DNA of 64,000 bases from Desarmillaria ectypa (GCA_030407005.1 JAUDYN010000005.1:1302001-1366000); one strand, 5' to 3'; shown: positions 34,298 through 45,942, counted from the stretch's first letter. Notes: a model not told the origin generated them from the letters alone. Translations and numbers: made by a program.

Positions 34298-34584
34298 GGT
34301 GGTAACGGAGCAATCAGGTATTATTAACTGGACCCATGATGTGGGGAAGGGTGAACAAGAATCACATGAAATCGGACCGGTGAAAGGCCGGCTTCTGATT
34401 CGCAAGCATGTTGTTTGGAACTTAAGTGCAAAGCCGGTAATGAGGCCTGCGAATGAGACCTTGAGGGGCCACCCGAATGCAATAAATACGTGTGATACTA
34501 AAACATTGATGTGCGAGAAGGTATACATCGAATGAAGGGAGCTCCTTTCCCACCGATTATCATAGAATGGGAGGCTCAAGCTAC
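34298..34584. other. gap between double-SDR gene and MaoC hydratase gene
   Basis: 287 bases, open in one minus-strand frame (34145-34579) but of noncoding character. It follows a stop codon that comes directly after an AKL end, and precedes the hydratase ATG. It is the likely promoter of the hydratase gene. Confidence 0.45.
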
Positions 34585-37334
34585 CTACAATTTTGCTTTA
34601 GCAGAACCATCGTTATCGAAGTTCTCGACAACCTATGATAACGAGATAAGATATCATATACATGCACTTTGAACTTATCCATACCTTCTGCATCGCATCT
34701 GCTGTAGTCGTAGGATACGTAGCTCGCTCATCTGTCAGAGAGTTAATATATCAGGATAGAAGGAATGGCGACTACATTACTGAATGTCGTAATGTCGTTC
34801 CACTTCGCCACAACATCTTCAGGCGTGTAGGGCTTGTTGGAAGGAAATCCGTAGCCGCCAGAACGTTGCCAGCGTGTTTGAGCAGCCCAGCCTCCCAGCA
34901 CCTCAAACAACGAACCACTGGTTTCTTCATTATCTGAGAGCAGTTATCAGCATGGTTCAATATGTGAAAGAAGACCGTACCTTTACTGGTCAAATATCCT
35001 ACCAGAGGTGCAATGAAATCTGGCTATTGAATCATGTGAGTTGACTGAAACCTCGTGGAAAGGATTCTCAGCTAACCTTGAAGGCATCCACCATCTCTTG
35101 AGGCCTGGAAAATCGTGTTTGAGTTGTAGAATATTCGTGACTTGGAATTCCTACTAACCATACTGTCGCTGTCATGGCTGTTCCGGCAGATGGAGCTATG
35201 ACGTTCGCAAGGATATTGTACTTGCGACCTTCAAAGGCTAGTGTCTTGGTCAAAGACATGATACCAGCTTTGGCAGTGGAGTACTAGACACGATGTTAAG
35301 ATATGAGCCATACCGCACCGAGGGTTGCGACGCCTACATTTGCCTGCCCGAAATTACCATCTGTTAAACCAACTTAAGACCAACGAGTCTTCGGACGTAG
35401 AGAATACTCACATATCCCAACCTGTGAACAGGTTGTTACGATGCGGCCATATGTCTGTTTTTGGAAGATCGGCCAGACCGCTTTTGCGCACTATTGAGAT
35501 AATTGGAGCAGGCGTTATGGTGAATCAACGTAGAAATTGACCTTAAATGTACCCCTGCGCATAATCCAGTGAGTAACGAGGAGGACATAAGCGCTTGAGG
35601 CAAGACGAACCGAAGATGTACAGCAAGAACAAGATCCCATTCTTGTTCTGTCATTGCCTGGAAGGATTTGTCCCGAAGAACACCGGCATTAGCCACCAAA
35701 ACATGAATGCCACCGAACTTCTCTAGTGCGACTTTTACAATTGCGTCGCCATCTTCGGCTGAATGTATAGCTGCAACCGCCTTACCCCCAGCTACACACA
35801 TTGGTCAATGAAGAACTGGACAAATGAAACACAGAAGCTGATACCTTTGACGACCTCCTCAACGACAGAGTTCGCTCCCTTCTCGCTGACATCATTGACT
35901 ACGACGTTAGCACCAAGTTTTCCGTACATCAGAGCATATATGCGTCCCAAGCCAGCACCAGCACCGGTGATGATCACTGTTTGTCCATCAAAGCGAACTT
36001 CGGGTTTAGATTGAGGGTTTGGAGGAAGCTTTGCTGCCAAAGCAAGTTTGCCTTCGGCGTCAACGTCGGGTACTGACGTAGGGCTGAATAGGACGGGGAA
36101 TAAGTAAGATGCACCACATCCTACATGATTAACGATGACCCACTAGTAAGGTTTTGAAAAGTCCGCAATCTCATCCCATCGCGCTTTGATCTGGTAAAGT
36201 TCTGTGAATGCAGAGACATACGAGCTCAGTGAAGACGTACAGCGGAGGGTGTAAAGCTGGCATCCGTCTTGAATACCGCGCCATCACTTCTTTCCCACCG
36301 AACCTCGGCAATGAAACCAGCGCCAAGCTCAAAGACTCGCCCTGACGCGTCGGGTCCCTCAGGATGGCATACAGCGGCTACGAACGGAGGAACAAATTCG
36401 GGCTAGTGACTGGCCTCAGTAATAGTGATCGACGCTTCATAGGAGGACACAATACCCCGAGCTTAGCTAGCATCTCCGGTGGCATGATGGTTTCCGTCAT
36501 AGGGGAAGCAGCCATCTAGTCAACAGTAAGTAATATGCAAGCAAAGAAAAACAAGCCTTATTGCAACATACCGGGGCGATAGCAACGGCTTTGATTCCGT
36601 ATTTAGCACCTTCTCGAGCCAAAGTTTTCGTAAGTCCAATGAGACCCATTTTGGCTGCGCTGTAGTTAGCTTGTCCAAAGTTTCCTATCACAAGGTAAGC
36701 CACCATTTCCTCCCATACTTTGATCTTATCACTCGCCGTAGATTCCTGCAGCGCTGGCTGTATTGACGACACGTCCGAACTTCTGTTTCCGGAAGATAGG
36801 CCAAGCGGCCTTGGTACAGGCGAATGCTCCCTTCAGGTGGACTTCCATGATTTGATCCCATTCCTTGTCCGTCATATTCTTAAAACTGAGGCAAGCTTTA
36901 GCTCAATGTATATGTAGACAGAAAATAACGCACGCTTTGTCCCTCAAGATGCCTGCATTGTTGATGAGAATAGTTACACCTCCAAAGGCATCGACAGCGG
37001 TCTTGATTACGGTTGCACCATCCGTGACAGACGATGTGTTGGGAACAGCCTTTCCGCCAGCTAAGACACGTTCAATCAATGTAAATCCACAGGCGAGTGA
37101 CAGGAAGAAGACCTTTGACGATCTCATCAACTACATTCTGTGCTGCTGCTGCGTTGAAGTCATTCACGACAACATTGGCACCACGGGAGGCAAAAAAGAG
37201 GGAGTAGCTGAGGAATAGTAATAGTGAGAGACAAGTCCGAATTTTGCAAGATCCCGTGCATATACTCACGCCTTGCCCAATCCACCACCAGCACCAGTGA
37301 TGATTACAGTATGTCCTTTGAATGATAGAGACAT
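34585..37334 (-). CDS. Peroxisomal (3R)-hydroxyacyl-CoA dehydrogenase, two SDR domains, PTS1 -AKL
   Basis: A multi-exon gene from ATG 37334 ([20 protein letters not shown]) to the TAG ending at 34585. SDR domain 1 has the TGAGGGLG nucleotide site, [26 protein letters not shown], and the catalytic Tyr/Lys in [21 protein letters not shown] linker ([16 protein letters not shown], [12 protein letters not shown]) leads to SDR domain 2, with [60 protein letters not shown] and [17 protein letters not shown]. After [20 protein letters not shown] and [19 protein letters not shown] it ends [16 protein letters not shown]. This is Fox2/MFE-2 without its hydratase domain, with its own PTS1. It oxidises (3R)-hydroxyacyl-CoA with NAD+ in peroxisomes. 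An intron near 37112 has a GTCTTC donor. Some middle exon ends were not fixed to the base. Confidence 0.85.
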
Positions 37335-38040
37335 GGGCGACGCCGTTGTAGTAGTTTCACGTATATTCCGGGGCAGGCATATAAGCCAAGACGGGCCACG
37401 GCGCATGTGAAATCGCCATACCCGGGCCTATACGTCATGCTGGGTTTGCGGTACAAGTGGATGCCGATGACCAGTCACGAGACCCTGACGCGCGTTGCTT
37501 TCGGGCGCTTCGTGCGTGCGAACGCACCGGTACTCGACAGTCTGATTGACGAAAGGAGATGCATTGCAGTTGGATACAAGTGAAGGAATGTACACGACGC
37601 ATCCCACGCACATACAAAACACACAGCACCAAACTCGAAGTGCGCTACAAGGGGTAATGTATATACGGATGAAGGGGAGTGGAGAATCCACCGACACCGC
37701 CAGAATATTAACCAATGAACAAAGAGGATAAATGTAATGCGCAAAGTTCGTGGAACAATACAAAAAACGTACAAAGCAAATTGTAGGATGTGCAACCGAG
37801 ACGATCTCGCTTGGATTCAACCGTATTCATAAATATGCGAAAGCGAAAGCGTCTGGAGGGCATAGATAGATGACACAAGAGAAAAGATGAGGCGTGAATT
37901 GCGAGGGAGAAGCCTGAGAATGAGAAAGGCGGCGAACTAACGGGACAGGAAGATTATGATGATAGATCGAAAAAAATGCGATGAAAAAGTGCAGAGACGA
38001 ATGATGTGGTAGATAGGTGATCGGAAGGACGAATTCACAC
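37335..38040. other. intergenic region, double-SDR promoter / cyclin B 3' flank
   Basis: A G/A-rich stretch near 37820-38000 (plus strand) and a 130-codon minus-strand frame (37428-37820) with no motif. I see no gene here. Confidence 0.35.
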
Positions 38041-39812
38041 CTAATCATCGCGGAGCATTGTATCTGTGCATCCAGTCCCTTCGACGGCCCCTCGTGCCCA
38101 CTTGATTGCGAAGGTAGATGCCTTCAGGAACTTTTTATTCGCGTACTTTTTGACCAGATACAGCCGAGCGAAACATCTCTCGGACAATTTTTCGATGAGA
38201 AGCTCATGACCAGGGACCAGTTGCTCCTCTGTGAAGCCAGAGTGGAAAACAAATGCCTCGTTCTGGCCAAAAAGGGTTAGTTACGTACGAAGTAAACAAA
38301 GAGGAGTCTTACCCAGTCGCCCCCCAACATTATCCTCGACGTGTACATCCCAACTGCTGCCACCAAACTAGGTTTTGCACGGAGGAATCGATAATCGAGA
38401 AGTGTCGCTTCTACTAGGAATTTGCAAAGCGTTCTTGTCTGGATTTCGTAGTCATCCGCTCGACTGATTTTGCGCATCCAGCTATATGGAGAGCAGTAAT
38501 GCGATATATGAAAGCCTAGAGTCTGCAGGATGATGCGTTCGCCTTTCAGAACTTCATCACGAGTATAACCGTTTTCAGCCATCGCCACAAACTCATCTAC
38601 TGACGGCGCCATGATTTCTTCGTACTTGGCGGCGATGAACAAAGCAGAGATACCGACAAGCTGAAGTCTGGCCAAGGAAACGACTCGCTTGGACAAAAAC
38701 CGGTCGACGATATTGATTGCGATCCAAGCAGTTTCTGGAATCATATGGTAGCGCAGATGAGCCTGCAGCAGCCAGTCCACAAGCGTCTGCCGCATCTCCC
38801 AGGTAATTTCCTGCTGAGAGTCCATGTAGTCGGGATTCGGCATCACCTCCTCCTGTTAAAATTTATTTGTTAGCGACGCAGGCAATTGGTATTTATCGGA
38901 CGCACCTCTAGCTTCTGCATGTACTCAAATATCTCGTCCGCATACTCCGCTACCATAGCGGGGTCATAGTCGGGGTCGTCTTCAAAGACTTCGCGAACAG
39001 CTTCAACCTCTCGCGCGTACTTCAATCTCCGATGTGTGGGCGCGTCGGGCCAAACATAGACCTGCAGAGTTTCGGGTTCTTCCTCTTCCTGGGCCTCTTC
39101 TCTATCTTCAACTACTATCATAGCTTCGACTTCTTCCTCGCCTTCTATGCTCATCTCATCTTCATCTCTCTCCCGTTCAACTTGTACTTGCTCAGGGGGT
39201 GGTGGGGCGCGCACCGGGACATCTTCGATGTCCATATCATCTCTTGCGTCTTGGACATTTTCTGCTAGCTCGTCATAAATTACTACTGGTGGTGGGGGAA
39301 CGCGAGGTGCACGGCGATGATTGAGAATAGGGATATGGGGACGTGGGGCGGGAATGATAGGCACGCGAGCATTGACGGCGTTAGCGACGGGAGGCGCCAC
39401 TTGAACCCGGGCGGGGCCTAGTGGGACACGTTGAACGGTAGTTGTGCTGAGAACTGGCCGAGCTGGTTTGAGTGGTACATCCTCTTTGTCACCCAACACA
39501 GACTTGTTGTTCTCCTTGATGGGGACACTGAGTATTAGCAGCGAAACAATAGTCCTATAAATACCTTGCGATTGACCGCCCTCAATGTGACTTCGCCCAA
39601 GGCAGGTCGAAGAAGGTTGACCTTGACACCGTTAACTTCTCTTTGAGTTAAGCGAGACGACGCTGAGTGTTGGCGTATATGTCGACTTGGAGCGTTTTCA
39701 TCGGTCTTTCCGCGCTGAGGTAAACGAGTGCGTTGGGGCGCCTAAAAGACAATGTGGGTGAGGACGCGACGGGGACGAATCTGCCACTACTTACGCGAGT
39801 GTTGGTTGCCAT
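38041..39812 (-). CDS. G2/mitotic B-type cyclin
   Basis: The start is in a short exon (39795-39812, MATNTR), followed by exons with a basic N-terminal region. That region contains LLRPALGEVTL, a likely destruction box (R-x-x-L). A Pro/Val-rich and then very acidic stretch comes next (EEEVEAMIVVEDREEAQEEE). The cyclin box follows: YADEIFEYMQKLEEEVMPNP, DYMDSQQEITWEMRQTLVDW, LLQAHLRYHMIPETAWIAIN, IVDRFLSKRVVSLARLQLVG and ISALFIAAKYEEIMAPSVDE, then a second box with LDYRFLRAKPSLVAAVGMYT, KLSERCFARLYLVKKYANKK and the end CTDTMLRDD. MRQTLVDWL and KYEEI are the CDK-binding signatures. It should activate Cdk1 at G2/M and be destroyed through the APC/C. Confidence 0.92.
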
Positions 39813-40227
39813 TTAGAGGAGCGAAAGCTATACAACGAATACGAGGAACACGACGAAGGGATGGTGGTGAATAGAGATGGTGGTGAATGGAGATAGGACA
39901 GAAAAGGAGATGGGAGGACAAGGAGGGTGGAAATAGACCTGGACTTGGACCAGCAGAGTCAAATCCCTCGTTCAGTTTGCCAAAAGAAGCACGGACAAAT
40001 TTTCCTCCGTCCAACACCACGTGATCGCAATATTCCCACAGTTTCACGCGTCGCTGCCCGTGACTTCGTATAGATTTCGCAAAACCTCAATTTACATACG
40101 TTCCTTTCATGCGTTTCATGCCTCGAGGGGCGGAGGGCTTCCGAGAGAATAGTCCCCCCGGGAGCGATTCAGGTTCCTTTACGGTATCCCATCTGGGTTA
40201 TGTATGAAAGATAGAAGATAACATATC
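39813..40227. other. intergenic region between cyclin B and FHA/G-patch gene
   Basis: It holds the cyclin promoter (TC-rich on the minus strand, 39830-39950) and the 3' flank of the FHA gene. No gene was seen. Confidence 0.35.
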
Positions 40228-41331
40228 TCAACGTCTACATCCAGGACTCCCCGACAAGGGACGAGGCATACCCAACCCCCGTCGGCCGACGCTAGATGTG
40301 ATACCGACATCCAACGGCTCCACTACCCCTCCTTCAACAGCGAGACCGAGGGACTCTCCCGGCTGCCATCCTTGTTTCAGGAGCAACCTGTGCCCAACAT
40401 TCGTCGAAGGTAAGGGTACGGCTGGTTGGGAAACAGGCGGAGTGTTTGAGATAGTTCGATCTTCATGCCCAAATAACGGTGTTGTGGGATTCCGGGGCGT
40501 TACCCCAGGCGGACCATCTGCACTAGAGGAAGAGAGGGCACGTCGACGGGCAGAGCGGTCTATGTATTGATCGAATGTTGACTTTGAGCCAGAGCCATGC
40601 TGTGAAAGCAGAGTTTGCTTTAGCAAAGCTAATGCCTGCTTCGGATTTTTGGGATATGGTTGATGTGTAGGCCTCGCAGTCCCATTCTCGGATCGCGTTC
40701 GCTGCCCCTTCCGTTCCGACGGGAACAGAGGGATTTCGTCACCCATGTCTCTAGGGGAACATTCCTCGCAAGGCAGGCACTGGTGAATATGGACTATAAA
40801 GGTAGCACCACCCATAGTTAGACGACCCATATTGGAGAGACGCCGAGGAATGCTAGTTGCTCGAGATGGTGATAGTCGTATACCTCTATCCTGAGGTGAA
40901 GCATTCGAGAAATCATCAGATGAAAGGAGGTATGTACCATGCATCGAACCCATATCGATGACGGCCCATTCCTTCAGGTGGGTGTCCCAGTACACAGTGG
41001 CGTGAAATTTTGATATCTCCATCGCCCTTATCCGAACTTTGGGAGTGGAAGATCCTGGAGGCAGCGCGTCACGGCCAAATTGCACCTCAGTATATCCATC
41101 AACCAACACAATTCTTCCCGGTCCAAGGGCTACGAACGGCTTATCAACTACAAGACGACAGATAGGTCGCTCTTGGGCGTCTTCTGCAGGCGGTGAAGCA
41201 ATCATCTGGTCAATAGGAGTTTCAATCAAGGAGGGTTTGCTGGGCCATTCAATGGATGGGTGATGCGAATATCCAGCATTGCTAGGGTATGAGGTAGGGA
41301 CCTCCGACCCAAAAATTTCGACTTCTTCCAT
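40228..41331 (-). CDS. FHA-domain and G-patch protein (AGGF1-like)
   Basis: A single open exon from ATG 41331 (MEEVEIFGSEV) gives 367 residues. The FHA domain spans about residues 60-160: LGPGRIVLVDGYTEVQFGRD, ISKFHATVYWD (the conserved S-x-x-H), and VIDMGSMHGTYLL (the N/H-G-T turn, here HGT). The C-terminal G-patch follows: NVGHRLLLKQGWQPGESLGL, then VEPLDVGITSSVGRRGLGMP. FHA binds phosphothreonine and G-patch domains activate DEAH helicases in RNA processing; the combination occurs in AGGF1-like proteins. The frame continues upstream of this ATG to 41553, but that part looks like membrane-type junk and overlaps the divergent promoter, so I chose 41331. Confidence 0.82.
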   Translation of the reverse strand: MEEVEIFGSEVPTSYPSNAGYSHHPSIEWPSKPSLIETPIDQMIASPPAEDAQERPICRLVVDKPFVALGPGRIVLVDGYTEVQFGRDALPPGSSTPKVRIRAMEISKFHATVYWDTHLKEWAVIDMGSMHGTYLLSSDDFSNASPQDRGIRLSPSRATSIPRRLSNMGRLTMGGATFIVHIHQCLPCEECSPRDMGDEIPLFPSERKGQRTRSENGTARPTHQPYPKNPKQALALLKQTLLSQHGSGSKSTFDQYIDRSARRRALSSSSADGPPGVTPRNPTTPLFGHEDRTISNTPPVSQPAVPLPSTNVGHRLLLKQGWQPGESLGLAVEGGVVEPLDVGITSSVGRRGLGMPRPLSGSPGCRR

Positions 41332-41524
41332 GGCCCGTACGAAGTTGGAAGTTTTGGAGAGATGGAAAAGGCCTATATAAGATGAAGCGAGAAAGCATAG
41401 AAGAAACACGGAGACATACTTACATGAGCTGATGAGAGATGGTGGAAGGCAAGTACATTTGTTTGCCATCATGGCCAAACAATACTCCAACTGTTTCCCT
41501 TCCCTTCCATGTACCACAATTACG
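41332..41524. promoter_or_regulatory. shared divergent promoter, FHA/G-patch gene / XLF
   Basis: 193 bases separate the start codons of two genes likely to act in nuclear DNA/RNA maintenance. No specific element was recognised. Confidence 0.3.
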
Positions 41525-43097
41525 ATGGAAATCTTACCTGAAGTGCGTATCAATCTCGTTTATATTTGTGCTAAATATGTTTGCTTCAACATAGAACACT
41601 TTGAAACAACTTCTGACCAAGGAGTGGTTGGTCAAAATCGATACACTCAAGTCTATACCATATCTCATCGTTCGTTTGTTTCCTGTGCGCCAGACTGCAG
41701 CAGTCTCCCAATATTACTCCTCGGACTCCTGCAGAAGTTTTGCGCGTCCACAGCTGACTTGACATGCTGTGTACTGATTACGGATACCAAGTCAGTATGG
41801 GCTGAAGGTGGCGTTCATTTTCTTATGTGTATCAATCTTGCTTATCAAGCGTGTGGTCCCTCAGCTCTCTCTGGACCTCAATTTTCACGCCGATGGAGAG
41901 AATTGAATGGCTTGAAACCGATATCTGCCTCAGACTCGATGGTCGACGAAGAAGAATGGAGGGCACATACCCTTGATCTCCTCTCTAACGCGCATTCTCT
42001 GGGGGGCATCGCAGACCTCTCGTTTGAAGTCGTGGAAACCAGCTTCTCGGTATCATAAATTGTTCAAATGTCTCAAACGATATCTAATGCCCTCCTTCCA
42101 GGATGTTGCCTGCACTCTCGAAGACCAGTCATTCAAGTGGCGATGGGAGAATTGTTTCCTTGGTTATAGAGCTTCAGCAGAGATTCTTTCTAAACACCTT
42201 ATACTCCCTCTCATCAGCATGGGTCATTTAGCGTTTTCCTCAAAGGACTCAGTTGGTGACATATCTGACGCAGAATTAACAAAGGCGGGGTTGCCGAACT
42301 TGATTCACTTAAACAAAACTCATACTATTCAAACTTAGGCCGTTGACAAGGTTGGTCAAACTGCTAGGCGTAATGTGGACATACATATCAAGAACGCAAT
42401 ATCGAAGCCTCGCATAGCGACAGTTCTTCGTCGTATTACGGCCATGTTCAACTTCGCGTCAGATCTTCGTAAGTCGTCGATAATTACATATTTAGGCTTC
42501 GATAGTCCTAATGCTTAACAAGCGATTATACTTACCTCCGCCGAAAAACCTGAATTTGAGGTGTTACTTCCACCATCCTCAAAACGTAGTGCGGAACCTC
42601 GGGCTTGTCAGACGACCCGAACACCTTCACCAGTCATCGTAGGTCTCCCGCTTTTGGCTTCCCTCTTGCGGGGTCGTTGTTGACGTCATTTAATTCAGCT
42701 AGCAGAGAAGAACACTCTGAAAGCTGCAATCTCACCGGATTACACTGAGGTCGATATCCGCCAAAATGAACCAGAATCAGACTCGGCCACCGATGACTCT
42801 GACGTTGAAGAGGAGAATAGCACGGACAAAGGAAAGGGCAAAGCCCCCTTACAACAGCCAGACAAGCCAGGGTCTCCTATACCAACGCCCGCTAAGAAGC
42901 GACCAACCCAGCTACCATCTTCAGATACTGAATCTTCACCTGTGAGACCGCAGAAGAAGGTAAGGCCAAAATCATCCTCCAGTGACGAGGATAGTGAAGG
43001 TAAACGAAATATTGCCCAACTAAACCGAGGAACCGTTTCTGGGGAGGCTAGACGGGGAACGAGACAGCCAGTCAAAAGGGGGGGAAGGCGGTTCTAG
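41525..43097 (+). CDS. Non-homologous end-joining factor XLF/Cernunnos (NHEJ1/Nej1) homologue
   Basis: About nine exons from ATG 41525 (MEILPE) join to EWLVKIDTLKSIPYLIVRLF, then PKFCASTADLTCCVLITDTK, then SVWAEALSGPQFSRRWRELN. This is the XLF head-domain start, ending in a TD-x-x-x-VW-E motif. It continues with GIADLSFEVVETSF, FKWRWENCFLGYRASAEILS and KHLILPLISMGHLAFSSKD, the conserved F-x-W-x-F/C and LIxPL regions. A helical stalk follows (VDKVGQTARRNVDIHIKNAI), then an acidic, Ser-rich tail. The last residues are VKRGGRRF, a basic patch with a terminal Phe like the Ku-binding motif at the XLF C-terminus. It should bridge Ku/ligase IV complexes in DNA end joining. The intron at 42285-42338 appears to be GC..AG; the alternative reading hits a stop. 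Confidence 0.8.
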
Positions 43098-43617
43098 TTA
43101 GTGGCAGAACGCGTCTGTACGCAGTCCTCGACCGTCGACGCCAAATGACGAAAGGATCTCGAATACGGAACTAGTCAGCGCTCATATGATGATACTTGTT
43201 TGGTACATCGTACTCAAGCCCAAACATAGCGGAAAACAGATTTCAAGACCAGCAACGATAAGTATGCTTGACAGTGCCAGCCAAGACCATTATGCGGTGC
43301 AGCGATAGATGTATTTATCACCGAAATCCCGTGAAAATTATGAGTACAGTACTTGAGGAATCCATTGTGAATCATCTAAGCGAAGGTAGTAAATGATTCT
43401 AAGGGAGGCGAGAATCTGCCGGCATATCTGTGCATATCCATGTCAGTGAGTGAATACCCAGCTGGCTTGTGAACGCTGTAGGGGCCCACCTTATGCTCGC
43501 AGTAATTTAAAAATTAAATTTCAATTTGAATAAACTTGCATTTTTTCGGAAGGTCACGGGATCTTCCGTCTCCTAACCCTCAGCGCTTAGCCGCCAAGTT
43601 GCGTAAAAGTGTCTGGT
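43098..43617. other. intergenic region upstream of the MIM1-type gene
   Basis: AT-rich patches near 43505-43545 (AAATTAAATTTCAATTTG) and no coding frame. It contains the 3' flank of XLF and the promoter of the MIM1-like gene. Confidence 0.35.
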
Positions 43618-44572
43618 ATGGACGAGCAAAGGTCTTTTGACGGCGCAGATGAGTCTTTACTCGAAGTAAATCATTTTACTCGAACATAGACCTAGGTCTC
43701 ACCATCTTGTAGGCTGCCTTGAACCAAGCATTTACTCCTCCACCACACCGGAATTCGATGAGTCGTGACGGTCATAGCACTTCAAGGGTCGATGGGGAGG
43801 TTACCACTGCAGCCACGCCACCAGTACCAACGTCTCTAGAGCCTCTTGTTTCCAGCGAAGTTCTAGAGTCCTGGAATTCAGAGTATGAATCTCAAGTAGA
43901 AACCTGGCGGTCACAGTCTGCCGAAGCTCGAGAGAAGGCCGAAAGAGAACGAGCGCGGTGGGAAGATGTACGTACGAGGGAACGCGAGTTATCTCTGCAA
44001 GATTCAAATGAAGGTTGGGAAAGGGTTGGAAGTAAAGGCAACAGTCTAGCTCCTTCCTCGGTATCGGGACTTTCGTCGAGTATCGCTGATTCTGGTAGGG
44101 ACATCGTAACAGTTGAGCTACCAGCCGCCGTAAGTTCCTTCATGTATGTCTTACCTTGCTTCTAAACCTATATTAGCCTCACAACCCCGGTCCGGGTCCT
44201 CCTCCCTCGCAAGGCGAAGACTCTCAGAAATGGGAGGATGTCCCTTCATCCATCACTTCGTCTTTCCCCTCAATGTCCTTCCCCGAGCATACGGAGAATT
44301 CTTCCCCAACCCGACAGCGTTCACAGGACACTAAAGCCCCCGTTTCTGCTACACTCGCCATCTTCGATTCTTCTTTGTCAACGCGTACTCGTGTCAAAGC
44401 GTTATTTTCTTCTTTAGCGATAAACTTCCTTCTACCTTTTGTCAATGGCGTCATGCTTGGATTTGGTGAAATATTCGCGAAGAATATTGTTTTGGAGTGG
44501 TGGAGGCCCGGTTCGTCAGCTACAATGGCAGGTATACGTGGTGGACAGACCCTTAGGACGCGGAGGTCGTGA
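43618..44572 (+). CDS. Mitochondrial import protein MIM1/TOM13-type, with long N-terminal extension
   Basis: Three exons (43618-43665, 43713-44129, 44177-44572) give 286 residues in phase. The C-terminal 90 residues contain STRTRVKALFSSLAINFLLP then FVNGVMLGFGEIFAKNIVLE, one membrane helix with the G-x-x-LGFGE signature of Mim1 (TOM13). Mim1 sits in the outer mitochondrial membrane and inserts alpha-helical outer-membrane proteins such as Tom20 and Tom70. The N-terminal 190 residues are hydrophilic and partly coiled coil (QSAEAREKAERERARWEDVR), far longer than the roughly 110-residue yeast Mim1. The domain call rests on the helix signature. A different last splice (donor near 44531) could alter the final 15 residues. 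Confidence 0.75.
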
Positions 44573-45942
44573 CGTACTAGATTATGAGGGTCTTTCATTT
44601 ATATCGTAGGTCGGTCCCGCCAGTCTTTTCTTTCAAGAAGCAGACTCCATCGGTAATATAGCCATGTCAGGGTGCTACTTTACTCGTTGCGAGAACAAGA
44701 TGCATGTTCAATGCTTCCCGCATGGAACCGACCACAAAGTATTGCCAGCCGCCCGCAAATGCTTGACAAGATTGTTTATCAAACTTGCATTCTGAAAAAT
44801 TTCCTCTGCAATTCGCCCAATTACAGATCCACTCATGAGTTCCCTCGTCCTCTACGAGTGCATTGGCTTCTTGGTTTCCTTTCCCAAATGGCCCGCCAAT
44901 GTACATTCGACCAGAAGGTACTCTCCTTGTAGTGATGTTGGTTGGCATGATTTCGTTGCCTCAAATCGGTTCTGTACGTTTTTACTTGCACTATCACTAC
45001 TAGCATAGATGTTACTTACGCCACCATTCAGAAAGGAGAGACAATGACAGAGAACACATACGAGTTGCTACGATGACAAAGTCATTTGTTGTAAGTATCC
45101 TTGGGTTACCAATGGTAATGGAAGTAACAAGGTCTGGATACCGTACACAGCGAGTTCCAAGGACGCATCTGAGTCGCATTAATATTGATGCTCGACTTCT
45201 AAGCCACGAGCCATGACTGCGCTAATGCTGACCGTACGAAGGTTGAGTATAGTGTCCGGTTTCTTACCGACGCAATTTTCGTGTTCAAGCTATCATGCAT
45301 CAGATTCCTGGTCGCTATCAGACTGACTATTTTGGAAACGGGAAGACAAAGCCCTGGCTTCCTCTCGGGAGTCCAAAGTAAACGCCCCGTTTGTTTTCAG
45401 AAGAGACGGGCAATGGCTAGAGGAAATCCAGACCGATTCTGTCAGCAGACTCAGCACGGTGGTGCAATATATTGTTTCATAATATGTATTATGTCGACGT
45501 TGCGATGTGAATTGTCTCCGAGGTGAGCTTCTTGGGGTTTCTTGCTATAAATACGAGAGCGGCGCTTCGAAGAAGTCTAAGCTGGTTAATATTTTTCCAC
45601 ATAATTACTAAAGATTCGGGGAAATGAGTTGCATAAAAAATTTGCAAACCGTGATGCGACCGGAGGTGCGGCGGCCTCGTCCCGTTCCGTGGGAACAGAA
45701 CCGTATTTGTTTCAGCTCTACTTTATCCCCCCTTCTTCACGACGACTACAACAACGTTGTTTCATCGCTCAGATCTTACAGTCTCTTGAATGTTGTTTTC
45801 GTTTTCGTCGTACTATTCGTTCGTATTGGCTCTTTTCAACGAAGGATATCTGTTGACTGTTTTACAGGCTTTGATTCATTTTGCGCCTATTCTTTTGGCG
45901 CTTGTACACTCTTTTCCCCCCTACATTCTTTATCGTTCCGTA
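44573..45942. other. 1.4-kb stretch, possible gene remnant, then promoter of the membrane-protein gene
   Basis: Short frames near 44663-44990 on the plus strand include GCYFTRCENKMHVQCFPHGT and PNGPPMYIRPEGTLLVVMLV, which look like pieces of coding sequence. They do not join into a gene, and the minus-strand frame 44667-44948 covers the same bases. The later part (45540-45940) is T/C-rich promoter-like DNA. Confidence 0.3.

Noticed and set aside
34145..34579. A 144-codon minus-strand frame bridging the double-SDR and hydratase genes, suggesting one Fox2 protein.
   Set aside because: The SDR part ends with an AKL and stop in another frame, the bridging residues show no Fox2 similarity, and a good ATG begins the hydratase. 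I treat the overlap as chance, pending cDNA.
37428..37820. A 130-codon minus-strand frame between the double-SDR gene and cyclin B.
   Set aside because: It begins without a clear gene context, overlaps the SDR promoter side, has Cys/Val-rich chance composition and no motif.
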